From assembly GCF_026213295.1 (NCBI RefSeq), contig NC_079426.1, forward strand, positions 26,722,902 through 26,786,901: DNA of 64,000 nt. The letters are read 5' to 3'. Source of the DNA: Gadus chalcogrammus. Taxonomy: Eukaryota; Chordata; Actinopteri; Gadiformes; Gadidae. The notes under the pieces are model-generated. The model worked only from the letters and a program-made list of their open reading frames with translations. It was not told where the DNA came from and did not search any database. Both the position numbers and the translations under genes were made by a program. Positions 20,121 through 30,990 of this stretch are shown here, one piece after another (positions within the stretch are counted from its first letter, which is position 1; each line of letters begins with the position of its first letter).

Positions 20121-20740
20121 AGGGTGACCAGACGTCCTCTTTTTCCCGGACATGTCCTCTTTTCGAGACCTAAAAAATGCGTCCGGCAGGGATTCCAAAA
20201 ACGTCCGGTATTTTGCCTCGTCGCAAAAAAAAAAATATATATATATTATTGTTATTATTATCTTTTTATTTTTTTTTGCCTCGTCGCATATTTGTGTTTC
20301 TGGGTCTTTCACATAACCTACTAGTTATTACCATTGTATATGTCTATGGTTATTACGGCCTTCCAAGTTCTGGAAATGGTATCTCCCTTACGTTCCACCT
20401 TCTTGCGCGAGCTGACTGTAGAGAGAGTCTGTCATTGGGCGACCGATCTCATGTGCTCGTTGAGAAGGTGCCGTGTATAGACGGAATGAAACCCCCACTG
20501 AAGTACGTAGGCTTCAGCTTCAGGCTTCACGATACAAACCCCCCCCCCCCCCCCCCCCCGTCAACAATCTTGCCCGGGGCGCAATTGGACCTAGGATCGC
20601 CACTGTCTGCAGCCATGCCTAAACGTAAATGTAAGTTCACGGACGAACTAAAGAAAAAATACCCATGTTTTCGCCCCCACCCCCCCCCCCCCCCCGCGAC
20701 GAAGTGTCCTCTTTTTCACAAACTCAAATCTGGTCACCCT
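20121..20740. mobile_element. Small TIR element inside piggyBac intron
   Basis: Inverted ends agggtgaccaga (20,121) and tctggtcaccct (ending 20,740). The interior shares blocks with 19,299-19,865, including the M-P-K-R-K-C-K-F start at 20,615. It contains two long C-runs (20,539-20,559 and 20,678-20,695). Flanks do not give a clean duplication. It lies within the probable intron of the piggyBac gene, so it arrived after that gene. Confidence 0.7.
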
Positions 20741-20930
20741 AATCTATATCGATCACCCTACTCACTCTACTCATTCCACACACTCACTACCGGTACTCCT
20801 TGCCTTATATTTATATGTATGATATTATTTGCATCAATTATCATTATCAAAATTTTGTACATAGTATATTTGACACTATCTCTATCCTTTCTTCTCTTTA
20901 TTCCTTTTTTTTTTATAGTAGTTTGTTGGT

Positions 20931-20934
<4 letters not shown>

Positions 20935-21007
<73 letters not shown>
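20935..21007 (+). repeat. (GT)n microsatellite
   Basis: About 36 uninterrupted GT units. Valine/cysteine-only frames across it are artefacts. Confidence 0.98.
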
Positions 21008-21009
<2 letters not shown>

Positions 21010-23062
21010 ATTGTTGAGAGGACCTAGCAAACCAAGCATTGCTGTGCAAGTGATAAATAAACTTGGATTTGATTTATTATCCTGCAATGAATTTAGTAAA
21101 TGCACACACTCAAACTGGTGCAAACTGGATTGTTAGTTGACTTCCACAGTACAGGTCTTGTTTACCCCAACATATTGTTACTTGTCTGTTTGAATTTACA
21201 TTATTTTCTTTCTTCTTCTTGGGTTCCACAGCGATGATGATGCTGATTATGAGCCACCTTCATCCACTGCTCCTGCTCCAGCGTCAGCCCCCCCACCTCC
21301 CCCACGGCCATCAACAACTACCCCCACCTCTGAGCAAAAGAAAGCAAAATCCACTAGACGTGCTTCTGCTCCCCTTCCTCAGCCATGCTCTTCCTCATCG
21401 GATTCTGACTCACCTGAAGAAACACGACACAAAAAAAAAGGGAAAGCATCATACAAATCGGCAAATCCTCAGAAGCGTAGTTGAGGTGGGTCTGCCACTT
21501 CAAGAGTGAGAGATGATGAAAGAAGCTGGCACAACAGAGAGGAGAAAGACAAAAGACCAGTCCCACTCAGGTTCATGCCAGCCAGGGTCCCTGGCCCCAC
21601 ATTTGACACCACCGCATCATGGTCTCCCCTTTCACTTTTCCAGCAGTTTTTTAGCGCTTCTGTAGTCCGTTCTCTCATTGACAACACCAATGCCAGCGCT
21701 GCCAGGAGATTACAGGCTGGAATGAAGTTTGTTTGGAAAGTGCTGACGGTTAGCGATTTTTATATTTTCATGGCCATTATAATTTTCTCTTTTTTTTGCA
21801 CTTTTCTTTAAAAGTGCATCATAGAGCGGACTTCCAGCCCTATCAGAACATCTCCATCGATGAGAGAATGGTGGCAACCAAGGCCCGCAACAGTATGAAG
21901 CAGTACATGAAGGACAAGCCCACAAAGTGGGGGTACAAACTGTTTGTGCTCACGGACACCTCAACAGCCTATACTTGGAACTTCTTTGTGTACAAGGGTA
22001 AGAGTGAGTTCAACCCAGGCCAGGGTCTGAGCTACTCCGCAGTAATGGACCTTTTGCCATTCCCTCTACTCGGTGGGGGCTACATATTGTTCACAGACAA
22101 TTTTTACACCAGCCCTTCCCTCTTTCAGGATTTATCCAAAAAAAACTTTGGTTGTTGTGGGACCATAAGGAAAAATCGGATTGGTTTTCCACACACTCAT
22201 CAGAATGACTTTCCAAAAAAGCCAGAGAGGGGAGATGTGCGGCGGATAAGGGAAGACAAACTCCTGTTTGTAAAGTGGATGGACACCTGTGAAGTGACCA
22301 TGTGCTCTACAGTGCACGAAGCCTTCAGTGGACAGACAGTCAAACGAAACGTGAAAGAGGATGGTGTGTGGCGTAAAAAGTCTATTCCCGGCACTGTAGC
22401 TGACTACAAACAAAGCATGGGCGGTGTGGATTTGTCTGATGCTTTGATTGGTTACTACAGTGTCCACCATAAAACCATGAAATGGTATAAGACTTTTTTT
22501 TAACATTTTATGGACATTGCAGTGGTCAACAGTTTCCTTCTCCAGAAGGAGCTGTACAAGATCAGGAATGACCCCACCATGAGAAAGCCACACAGCCAAA
22601 AGACTTTCAGGGAGAAGCTAGCTGCAGAAATCCTGGTGTTTGCTGAAGGCTCAGTACCACCACCACCCACCTGCATGCCTATGTACTATGGGGCCGATGG
22701 TACACAGTCAAGGAGGTACTGCAGGATGTGCCAGGATGCTGGCATCCTAAGGGTGAAGACGCCTGTGTACTGCAGGAAGTGCCAGGTCCCTTTGTGCTTC
22801 ACTTCCAAAAAGAACTGCTTCCAGCAGTGGCATGACAGCCCTTAGTGTATATAGTTAGTTTTAGTTAGTTAGTTATATTTGTTCAAAGTTGCTGCCAGCG
22901 TGTTTATATATGTATATATATATCTTTATCCCTAGTGATTGTAGTTTTTAGCTGTGTTTTTTTCATATAATTGGTTTTATTATATGTTGTTCTCCAATAT
23001 ATCTGCTCCAGTTGGAGTCAAACTTAATTTCTTAGTGTATATAGTTAGTTAGTTATAATGTT

Positions 23063-23104
23063 CAAAGTTGCTGCCAGCGAGTTTATATCGCTGGCAGCAA
23101 CTTT
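23063..23104. repeat. Perfect hairpin, 17-bp arms
   Basis: Arms aaagttgctgccagcga and its complement, separated by eight bases. Only the left arm has a counterpart in the first copy of the surrounding duplication, so the right arm is an added inverted copy. Confidence 0.9.
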
Positions 23105-23114
23105 ATATAGAGTT

Positions 23115-23117
<3 letters not shown>

Positions 23118-23175
<58 letters not shown>
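23118..23175. repeat. (TA)n microsatellite
   Basis: About 29 TA units within the second copy of the duplication; the first copy holds only a short TA run. Confidence 0.97.
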
Positions 23176-23177
<2 letters not shown>

Positions 23178-23290
23178 TTATCCCTTGTGATTGTAGTTTT
23201 TAGCTGTGTTTTTACCTTTGTTTTTACAGTTTGGTTTTATTATATGTTGTTCTCAAATATATCTGCTCCAGTTGGAGTCAAACTTCATTT

Positions 23291-24715
23291 CGATTGTATG
23301 GTTTTCTTTGACTGGGAAAATGTAGGTCTGGGTGTGGGTGAGGTCTGGGTGAATTTTCAAAACAAGTCAAAACTGTTGAATTTGGATGGAATGAATACCT
23401 ATAGTGATATGTCAGTGAAATAAAATTAGTTTTATAGTCTGGTACCTTAGAAAGGTCAAATGGCACTGATGGTGCCCAAAAGTGCCCAAATGGAACCTTT
23501 TAGTCCGTCTGGACCTACCTGTACTAAAACCTCTCTAAAATCACTTTATTGGCATTTATCCTGGACCAGGGTACTCATCAGATGTTGTTATATGTTTCCC
23601 TAAAGGTTCTGGGCTACTATCCCATAGTTTCAAGGTGGTATTCACTCTAAATAATGTGTTTTCTCTAGACGAAAATTTAAAATTGACATTTCTTACTATG
23701 TTCTAGCTGAATTTACTCTGACAAAGTAACATCTATATTGATTCTGACACTTCTGCAGCCACCTCACAGGTGTTACCTTCTTTTTGAAACAAACTTTATT
23801 CATATAGCCCTTGTAGTTGTGGAGGCATACTCTATTCATCATGGGCATGTCATTTCGGGCAGGAGGCCTGTGAAATAGGCCTAGGCTTAACAGGTTAAGA
23901 GCCATGAGCACATTTGAACCAGACAAGTTGATATTTTGACAGCTCGTTTGCACATCCACTTAGACAGATACATGATCACCTGAATTTAAAACGTCATTTG
24001 GCTCAGTTTAATGCCAAATAATATGGCCTAATTGATACAGGGAAAAGCACTTTCTTCTACAACTTCAGAAACATTCAGTCATGTTAATTTCGGCAAAGAG
24101 AACTTAACACAAATATGATATGCAGTCCTGTGGGTCTATTAAATTATATGTGGCAATACATTAACAAACATTGTTGGTAACCCTACCTTTTACAGTCCCC
24201 TAATTACTAGGTATTTACCCGGTAAATAAATGGTTAATCATAGTGTATTACTGGGTAATTACCACTGGTAATAAGAAGGTAATTACAGAGGAATTACTAA
24301 GTAAAACTTCCAATATTACCCATCAACTCAACTAAGTACCGTGTAGTTGTAAGTGTTTTAGGTTGGTAATCACTCAGATATCATTGTGTACTTCCAAGGA
24401 AATTAGGCAACCAATTCTTAGAAACACCTATTAATTCAAGTTACAATTGTAGTTATCCAAGGTTTATGTTGGTAACAGCCCAAATTTTATGTTGTACTAT
24501 CTAGAAATTAGCATTGTTCTTTCCAATAAATTAGCTTTTTTTTTGTTATTATTCATAGCTCCACCCATTTAGAAAGGGTTTATTCAATTTACCTCAGAAA
24601 CTACAGTTGTTTTTATTTAAGTTGGAAAATGACAGCAATATTTACCTGGTAACAACCTCTGCAGGAACATTATTCCTCTTGCGTCATGGTACATCTTTTT
24701 AAATACTGGGTACGA
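23291..24715. other. AT-rich intergenic, nothing recognised
   Basis: No gene, array or terminus identified. Several short ggtaattac-like words recur near 24,200-24,300. Confidence 0.4.
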
Positions 24716-24719
24716 AGCC

Positions 24720-25005
24720 TTCTTTGTTTCCATGGTATTACCATGTTCTTATCATATCCTTTGTAATAGATAATTCCCTTGTCCATGCAGTTAACTCAAA
24801 CTTGTACCATATATCTTCTGCAACGTTACTAAGTAAAACATGACAATTTAACCAGAAAGTAAGCTGAAACTGTATTGTAAAAGGAAGGCTTGTTTGTTTC
24901 CATGGTATTACCAGGCTCTTACCATGTAATTTGTTACAGGTTATTGCCTTTTCCATGCAATCAATAGAAACTTGTACCATTTACGTTCTGCAACGTCGTT
25001 CACCA
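24720..25005 (+). repeat. Diverged tandem duplication, ~170-bp period
   Basis: Two blocks starting ttgtttccatggtattacca (24,724 and 24,894) and running to cttctgcaacgtt / gttctgcaacgtc are clearly related, with many substitutions. Confidence 0.8.
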
Positions 25006-25434
25006 GTAGTTACACATTTTAATTTTAGTTTTAAAACCCCAAACCACTGTTGATGAAAGGCATATTGTAATGAAACAAAAACAAAAGCTTAACATTCAAA
25101 CAATGCATTTCTCACAAACAGGCACTGAACACTGAAAAAAAAAAAGCTTTCAACTCAATTTAAATTTACTGATGGTGTTTAGATAAACAGCAAGTGACCA
25201 AAATGCAGACTGCTTCAACCTCTACAATTTGAATAAGTGGTGAATGTCATGCAGCAATCTGCCTAGGGGAGCATCTTTGTGGTCATTCGCAAACCAATGA
25301 GTCCACTCGATGAATGAGAGATGGCTCTTTAGTGTCCTCTCTGTGCGGTTTACCCCTCAGTCTCCACACCTGGGTTTTTTAGGCTGACCAAGCCCTGACC
25401 AGGTATCTAACTCCCCTTCCCTACTGTAATAAAG
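25006..25434. other. Unassigned spacer
   Basis: AT-rich, no gene or repeat terminus recognised. Confidence 0.4.
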
Positions 25435-25436
25435 TC

Positions 25437-25632
25437 CCCGGGTCCTATGTTCCCCGGGTCCTATGTTTTCCGGGTCCTATGTTCCCCTCTTTGTATGAGA
25501 CTGGGGAACATAGGACCCTTTTTTTTTTTTTAAAGGGTCCTATGTTCCCCGCTTTTCCCAAAAAGGGTCCTATGTTCCCCGATATGTGACCGGGGAACAT
25601 GGGACCCTTTTTAAAAAAAAGGGTCCCATGTC
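25437..25632. repeat. Cluster of gggtcctatgttcccc direct and inverted repeats
   Basis: The 16-mer or close variants occur about five times direct and twice inverted, building stacked hairpins. One has arms around 25,500-25,520 and 25,534-25,555. The second, with stem ...ttccccg...cggggaaca..., lies at 25,569-25,602. A/T runs separate the arms. Resembles a fold-back MITE array. Confidence 0.85.
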
Positions 25633-25719
25633 TGTTACGTTTTCCACCATTACTGCCAACTTCCGGCCGAGATAACCACCATTGCATGTCTTTACCTTTT
25701 GTGGAAGAGACGTCGGGGA

Positions 25720-25900
25720 GAGGGAGAGACGTCGGAGAACCCGACGCAGTCTATTCATAATATTGTAATGACCATGGAAGAGGCAACGCCAGTAAACAAA
25801 CTCTGAGAAGCCCAATCCCTACGAGAACTCCCCGCGCTACGGCCATCCGGAGGCGCACAGAGCTTTTGGCCGTGATATTATCTATACAATTACCAGTGGC
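25720..25900 (+). mobile_element. Fragments shared with elements B/C and the 18.6-kb hAT
   Basis: Contains gacgtcggagaacccgacg (also in the giant inverted repeat), agtctattcataatattg, and gagaagcccaatccctacg. The last shows the hAT sequence without the captured Harbinger piece, so it marks the empty site. It ends near the cacagagcttttggccgtg word seen at 6.3-7.2 kb. Confidence 0.65.
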
Positions 25901-26092
25901 GTTTCTACATGTTAAAAACAGGTGGGGCTAGGCTAATATTTTTTATTCTTTTAAATGACGAACCAGTGTTTGTGACGACGTCATCGTCACCCATTTATTT
26001 TCAGTCGTGGCGATCTTTGTAGACGTTGACTCCGCCTACTCCCGGCTATCCTGCACAACACAGGACTGTATGTAAAAATGTAGTACAACATC

Positions 26093-27432
26093 TGGAGTCT
26101 CATTTAGAAAACTGTGCGTGGGATCGTTACTAAAAATGTGCGTACGCCCAGAAGCCAAGTTTTGCGTGCGGCAAAAAATATTCGGATTTATAAAACACTG
26201 CGTACGCACACCTGTACGCAATCTTTGCTTTATAAATCACATACTGACTATAATTGTGCGCAGCTGAATCAGCTTCACGTTCCGCCCTCTACACGCCCCT
26301 TTTTAACCATAAATGGTCAATGCAAATGACCTCATGAATGCGATCTGCATATAAAACAGACTCCGGTATTATGTCTTGTTGGAAACAATGGCAGAAGTAC
26401 TGAGAAAATCAAAAAAGCGAAATTTCACGGAGGTTGAAGTGCAGACACTTGTGGGTGAGATGGAGGCCCGAAAGGTAGTTTTGTTCGGCGGTCACGGGAT
26501 TGGAATCGCCAACAACAAAAAGCAGAGTGAGTGGCAACATGTTGCTGCAGCAGTGAACTCTGTCAGTAGCACGGAGCGCACAGTCCCAGAATTAAAAAAG
26601 AAGTGGTCTGACATAGAGTTACATATTTGTATGTAGCCTACCAATAAATCGTTATGGTCCCTAAATACCCTCTCCCTCCGAATCCTGCATGGTCCGCCAG
26701 AAGTGCCATATGGTGCAGCATTACCACGGCGCTCACCTCTGTATTTATAGGGTTACGGTAATAAGACTGACGAGAACGCCTTGGATAATCAGTTTGTAAT
26801 TACCCACGTAAAATGTTCTTGAACATAACCCCTTTTTAATGCCTGATTTGTCATGAAAAGCATCAAGAGTAACGGACAACGATTGTGATGAGTGTGGCTT
26901 GGTTTTTCACACTTGGGATTTAATTGACATTTGATCATGTGTTTACAGTGTCACATAAAAATATTATGTTATTGACACATGTTGGACAGATGCTTTATTC
27001 CATGCAGTCGCGCCGTCAGTGGACAGTATGGAGTGACGGGATTAAATATAGAGAATTTCTTTTTATTTCTATTCTAAGGAGATATTTCTGGAGTTATAAC
27101 TGAGAAATAACGCAGTGGACTTAAATTATTCTGATTAGTATTTGACGCATGATACGGGTTGAAATTAAATTGATGAAGGGCGATGATAAAACATAATCAT
27201 TCTTCTCACTCTGCAATTCTTCGGTCTGACTTCAGTTCACCACCACACCGTCTGTGTCGCCAATTCTCCTTTTCCTCCAAACCATGCGTACGCATGGGTC
27301 AGAGTTTGCTTAGGGCTGCGCACATTTTCCCGTCAAGTTGGTTTTTTATAGATCACAACCTTGGCGTGAAAAGTCACGTACGCAACTTTCAGCCCTATTT
27401 TGTGCGTACGCAACGGTTATAAATGAGACCCC
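26093..27432 (+). mobile_element. Harbinger-like element carrying a Myb/SANT gene
   Basis: The left end ggagtctcattta and the right end taaatgagacccc are imperfect inverted repeats, with gcgtacgca-rich subterminal words on both sides. The ~1.3-kb interior holds only the start of a Myb/SANT-like protein and no nuclease, so it is non-autonomous. The exact duplication was not resolved. Confidence 0.7.
26388..26636 (+). CDS. Myb/SANT-like DNA-binding domain, truncated
   Basis: About 80 residues starting M-A-E-V-L-R-K-S-K-K-R-N-F-T-E-V-E-V. The Myb/SANT-like pattern is clear: N-F-T-E near the first helix, V-L-F-G-G-H, N-N-K-K-Q-S-E-W-Q-H-V-A-A-A-V-N-S-V and K-K-K-W-S-D. Such proteins are the DNA-binding partners in one Harbinger lineage, and the fish NAIF1-type family has the same domain. 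The frame ends after W-S-D-I-E-L, where a gt donor-like site follows, so this may be exon 1 only. The second half of the usual protein is missing. Confidence 0.75.
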   Translation: MAEVLRKSKKRNFTEVEVQTLVGEMEARKVVLFGGHGIGIANNKKQSEWQHVAAAVNSVSSTERTVPELKKKWSDIELHICM

Positions 27433-27439
27433 TGGCCTG

Positions 27440-28186
27440 TGAAGGGTATTCATATGCTAAACAGTCTAAACTGCCGAAATCATTCAACAAAAATGGTAGA
27501 CTGCTTCACTTTTGTTAGTGTTTCTACTGGCTTTTAAGGCATACAGACATCCATCCAAAAAAATTATGGGGCATTTTAATTTAGTTTGAAATTCATTTTT
27601 GGAAAAAGTTACAGCCCTAATATATTACAAATAAAAATGGTAATTTTCATAAAAAAGCAAAAGTCTTTCAAAATAGAGATTGGGCTTCCTTCATTGGTCT
27701 TACTTACTCAGTGTCCCACCATGCTGTTTTTAGCCATGGTTTGATGTTTCCCATTCTCTATTCAGCCCTCCACCCACAAGGACCTGCCAGGACAGCAGGC
27801 AGGTACTGGGGCCATCACAACCATTACAAATAAAATATACTTTAACACTATTCAGTATGCTGGGCTTTTTATTTTTTTAACTAAGTGACTGTTCTCCATG
27901 TATCAGATACATATATTAAATTAATAAAGTACATTAGTGCAGCTTTTAATCTTTTATTGCTGACATCAAAACATTGCAAGAATGAAAGTATAGTTTTTAA
28001 ACTTTAAACTAAGCTTCCGTAAACCTCAGAATAAAATGATACTACTGCAATCAGCTGTAAGAGCTACTATAAGAACCCAATATAATTTTACCATGGAGTA
28101 CACCTCCCATAGGCCTAAGCAGTGTCCGGGAGGAGAAATCGAAGAAAATAGCTGTGAAAGAAAGATTCAGAACAGCCTCTCTTGGT
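27440..28186. other. AT-rich spacer, nothing recognised
   Basis: No gene or repeat terminus identified. Confidence 0.4.
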
Positions 28187-28292
28187 TTAAAGCCCACTCG
28201 CCACCACGACAAGGCGCAAGCCAGCAGTGGGAACATATAAGACTGGAGAAACATAAATAGACTGAAGAGCACAAGACATAAGGCATTTTACC

Positions 28293-28465
28293 TCCAATTT
28301 TTCTTCCAGACTAAGGGTCTCAAATCTGTGCTCCAATAGATGATCTCCCACATTCATGTTGTCGATTAGTTTTCGTTTGTGTGCCTCCGGCATGTTTGTT
28401 AGAGAAGTTATCCTTCTCCTTCTCCGCATCTCAGCTACCGTGCTTCTTGCGCGCGGCGGCGGCAC
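28293..28465 (-). other. Exon-like open segment of unknown family
   Basis: Reads M-P-P-P-R-A-R-S-T-V-A-E-M-R-R-R-R-R-I-T-S-L-T, then N-M-P-E-A-H-K-R-K-L-I-D and ends K-L-E followed by gtaaaatg, a good donor. It is GC-rich at the start, like a first exon with a CpG promoter, and a Gypsy element begins just upstream. I do not recognise the protein. It could be exon 1 of a transposase. No function assigned. Confidence 0.35.
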
Positions 28466-28501
28466 TTGAGGTGAGGTGGGAGGTCACTCGAGTCATGACT
28501 C

Positions 28502-28671
28502 CGTTGTGTGTGCAAACACTACGCGAAACACGGGAGCCTCATGAGTTCAACTGTTTACTCAAACTTATCCCAACGGACACACTCACCGGAAACACGTCAT
28601 CCGTTACATTAAAATACAGGCATGCTATCAAAATACGGGCATGCCGTAAACACTGTCATGGATACATAACA
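28502..28671 (-). repeat. Gypsy 3' LTR
   Basis: 170 bp. On the minus strand it starts tgttatgtatccatgac and ends ...cacacaacg, where the other LTR has the canonical ...aca. Differs from the partner LTR by very few bases, implying a recent insertion. Confidence 0.95.
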
Positions 28672-28697
28672 TTTTCCCCCCTCTCCAGGGGAGATCC
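28672..28697 (-). other. Polypurine tract of Gypsy element
   Basis: On the minus strand, agaggggggaaaa lies directly before the 3' LTR, the primer position for plus-strand synthesis. Confidence 0.8.
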
Positions 28698-28898
28698 AAC
28701 CCACATCCCTGAGTGAGATATAACACGAATATTATAGTATATAGTAACAATAATAGGGTAATTATAGTAGATAATCAGAATACATTGTTAATGACTTCAG
28801 TCCGGCCCGAACATATTATGACAAGGCTATTTAAAAGGTAAAGTGCTTTAGAACACCAGACTAAAGTAACTCGAACAGTCTTGATGAGGTTAAAACAT

Positions 28899-29300
28899 TC
28901 AAACATAGTAATTCCTGAGGTAGCCGGGTTTGGCACGGGCACGGACTGGTCGTGCTGCAGGATTGACTGGGCCTCCAGAGTCCGGATCAGGATCTCGGCT
29001 GGCCTCCAGGTCTGCCGCGGTAGGTGTGGCCACTTTGCGGAGGCGGCGTGCATGCCACCGCGTTCCATCTGAGAGACGAAAGGTGGCAGGCCCCAGTTGC
29101 TCAGTCACCTGGAAAAGCGCTGACCAGCACCTTTCCAGTGGTCTGGTGGCCACCAGACCACTTCCCTGCAGCGCTGTTTCACTTTGACAATGCCCAGGTG
29201 GCCTTCATGGGCCATGGACAAGACACGTGGCTGTAAAGCGGAGGGTATGACGTGCGATGGCCCCTTGCAACGCAGTGGTCGTTCCAGCAAAATAGTTCAT
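28899..29300 (-). pseudogene. Gypsy integrase remnant, catalytic core deleted
   Basis: The N-terminal zinc-domain start (H-E-G-H-L-G-I-V-K-V-K-Q-R-C-R) is visible near 29,200, ending in V-V-W-W-P-P-D-H. The C-terminal module reads L-G-P-A-T-F-R-L-S-D-G-T-R-W-H-A-R-R-L-R and ends at 28,899. The cysteine pair of the zinc finger and the whole DDE core are absent. The junction coincides with a perfect 24-bp palindrome (29,138-29,161). Confidence 0.88.
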
Positions 29301-30770
29301 CTTTAAACCGGCGGAAAGGAGCTAGACTGTCTGGTAGGCCAGAGGCTGGAGGCCACCCGGAGTGGATGAAAGTGCGGAGCTGTGAGAGCACTGGGTCCTG
29401 TTCAGAGGCCTGTTGGAGATCTTGAAGTGACACTATTGCCTCGAGAGGGGAGTGGAGGAGCTGAATGAGGTCCAGATCGCTGTTGTCTGGAGTCGGCTCC
29501 ACAGCTGGAGGTGGGGTGGAGCGTGACAGTAAGTCCGCCACCACATTCTCTCTTCCCGGTGTGAACTGCAGTGTGAAATTGTACTGGTGAAGTCTCTCAT
29601 ACCAGTGGTGGATGCGCAGAGGCCTGTGCCCAGAACCAGATGTGGCAGCAGGGCTGTAAGCGCTTGGTGGTCCGTACGTAATGTGAATGACCGGCCATAC
29701 ACGTACATATGCCACCGCTCACAGGCCCAGACACAGGCTAGGGCCTCTCTCTCCCCCACGGAGTACTTCTGCTCTGCTGAATTAAGAGCTCGGGAGGCAA
29801 AAGCAATCGGCCGCTCTGTGCCGTTGTGAAGCTGAGACAGCACAGCCCCCACTGCGTAGTTGGAGGCATCACAGGTGACCAGCGTCGGGCTGGGTGGGTC
29901 GAAGTGGGCGAGTACTGGTGGTGCGATGAGCTGGGCCTTCAGCTGCATGACCGCATCTTCGCAGGCAGGGGTCCATGCCCAATGGGCGTCTTTTTTAAGG
30001 AGCAGTCGTAGAGGGGCAGTGGTGGAAGAATACTGAGGAAGAAAACGCAAGTAATAGGCGGTCATGCCCAGGAAGGAGGCAATTTGGGCAGGGCTGGAGG
30101 GCATGGGCAGCCGTTGAATGGCCTCCACGTTAGAGTGCAGTGGGCTGAGGCCTTCTGGGGTCAGGCGAAACCCCACAAACTCCACCTCGGACGCAGAGAA
30201 AATACACTTCTCCCCATTCAGTGTGAGGGCATGGGAAACCAGCGTGTCGAGTACCTGTGTGAGTCGTTGGTCGTGGATGGCAGCCGTTGATCCGTGTACT
30301 ACTATGTCGTCCAGGAATATCACCACCCCTGGGATGCCAGCGAAGATGGTGGACATTATTTTTTGGAAGCAGCTAGGGGCGGAGCAAAGACCAAACGGCA
30401 CCCTGGTGTAGCGGAAAACGCCTGCGTGTGTGACGAAAGCGGTGAGGTTACGGCTGTCTGGGTGCAGGGGTACCTGCAGGTAGCCTTGGCGGAGGTCAAG
30501 CTTTGAAAAAATCTTGGAGCCGTAAAATTGAGAGGTCAGTTCCTCTGCTGTGGGCAGCGGGTATTTGTCGGGCACCACGGCCTTGTTAACCGCCCTCAGG
30601 TCCACACACACACGCAAACCACCTGACTTCTTCTTCGCGATGACCAGGTTAGAGATCCAGGGCGAGGCGTTGACTGACTCAATGATGCCTAAGTCCAACA
30701 GCTTTGTCAGCTCTGCTGAGACGTCATCGCGTAGTGCCAGGGGAATGCGGCGGAGAGGCTGTTAGACAGG
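29301..30770 (-). pseudogene. Gypsy reverse transcriptase and RNase H
   Basis: Ty3/Gypsy RT-RNase H that would convert element RNA to DNA. RT landmarks: S-P-W-I-S-N-L-V-I-A-K-K-K, V-C-V-D-L-R-A-V-N-K, F-S-K-L-D-L-R-Q-G-Y, the P-F-G-L-C-S-A-P block and catalytic F-L-D-D-I-V-V. RNase H: V-T-C-D-A-S-N-Y-A-V-G-A, G-E-R-E-A-L-A-C-V-W and R-T-D-H-Q-A-L-T-A-L-L. An in-frame TAA lies near 30,763, just before Q-P-L-R-R-I-P-L-A-L. A frame change near 29,630-29,650 is needed to reach the linker R-P-L-R-I-H-H-W and N-V-V-A-D-L-L-S-R. Length is normal up to the integrase. Confidence 0.92.
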
Positions 30771-30990
30771 GTGTATGTCTTTGCGAAGCAGAGGTTGATG
30801 GGTGAAAGCTGAGATGCAGCCTAGGCCAGAAAAGAGTGCTGGCCATCGCTGTTCCCATGGTGAGCTGACCTGGTGAATTGTTGCTCCACCGCTGTCCATG
30901 AACGTGAAGCCCAAGCTGGTGATGAGATCCAGCCCCATGAGGTTAGCTCCATGCCACTTGAAAAGTGAAGGTAGCCAAGGATGTGTTGCC
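30763..30990 (-). pseudogene. Gypsy protease-RT linker in shifted frame
   Basis: After the gag-protease frame ends, a second frame continues with G-L-D-L-I-T-S-L-G-F-T, matching the usual segment between protease and RT. It runs to the TAA near 30,763. A one-base shift near 30,960 therefore separates protease from RT; a programmed shift cannot be excluded. Confidence 0.7.

Larger units (their letters stand above)
19874..22845 (+). pseudogene. piggyBac-like transposase gene, decayed
   Basis: piggyBac transposases cut and paste DNA at TTAA. The probable first exon (19,874-20,050) starts M-A-G-R-R-K-T-Y-T-F and is acidic/serine-rich. The next exon starts near 21,232 after a cag acceptor, with D-D-D-A-D-Y-E-P-P, a TGA at 21,482, then P-L-S-L-F-Q-Q-F-F. 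An internal deletion and frame change near 21,780-21,830 removes about 100 residues. The catalytic core follows: [17 protein letters not shown], and [13 protein letters not shown] sits at 22,501. The C-terminal cysteine-rich zinc-binding region (C-R-M-C, C-R-K-C, H at the end) finishes at 22,845. Two stops plus a deletion make it inactive. Simple splicing of the first two exons does not keep frame. Confidence 0.88.
22853..23290 (+). repeat. Tandem segmental duplication with TA expansion
   Basis: The ~180-bp block from ttagtgtatatagttagtt to ccagttggagtcaaactt occurs twice (22,853-23,030 and about 23,031-23,285). The second copy gained a hairpin and a (TA)n tract. It lies directly after the piggyBac stop, so it is probably 3' UTR of that element. 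Confidence 0.85.
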
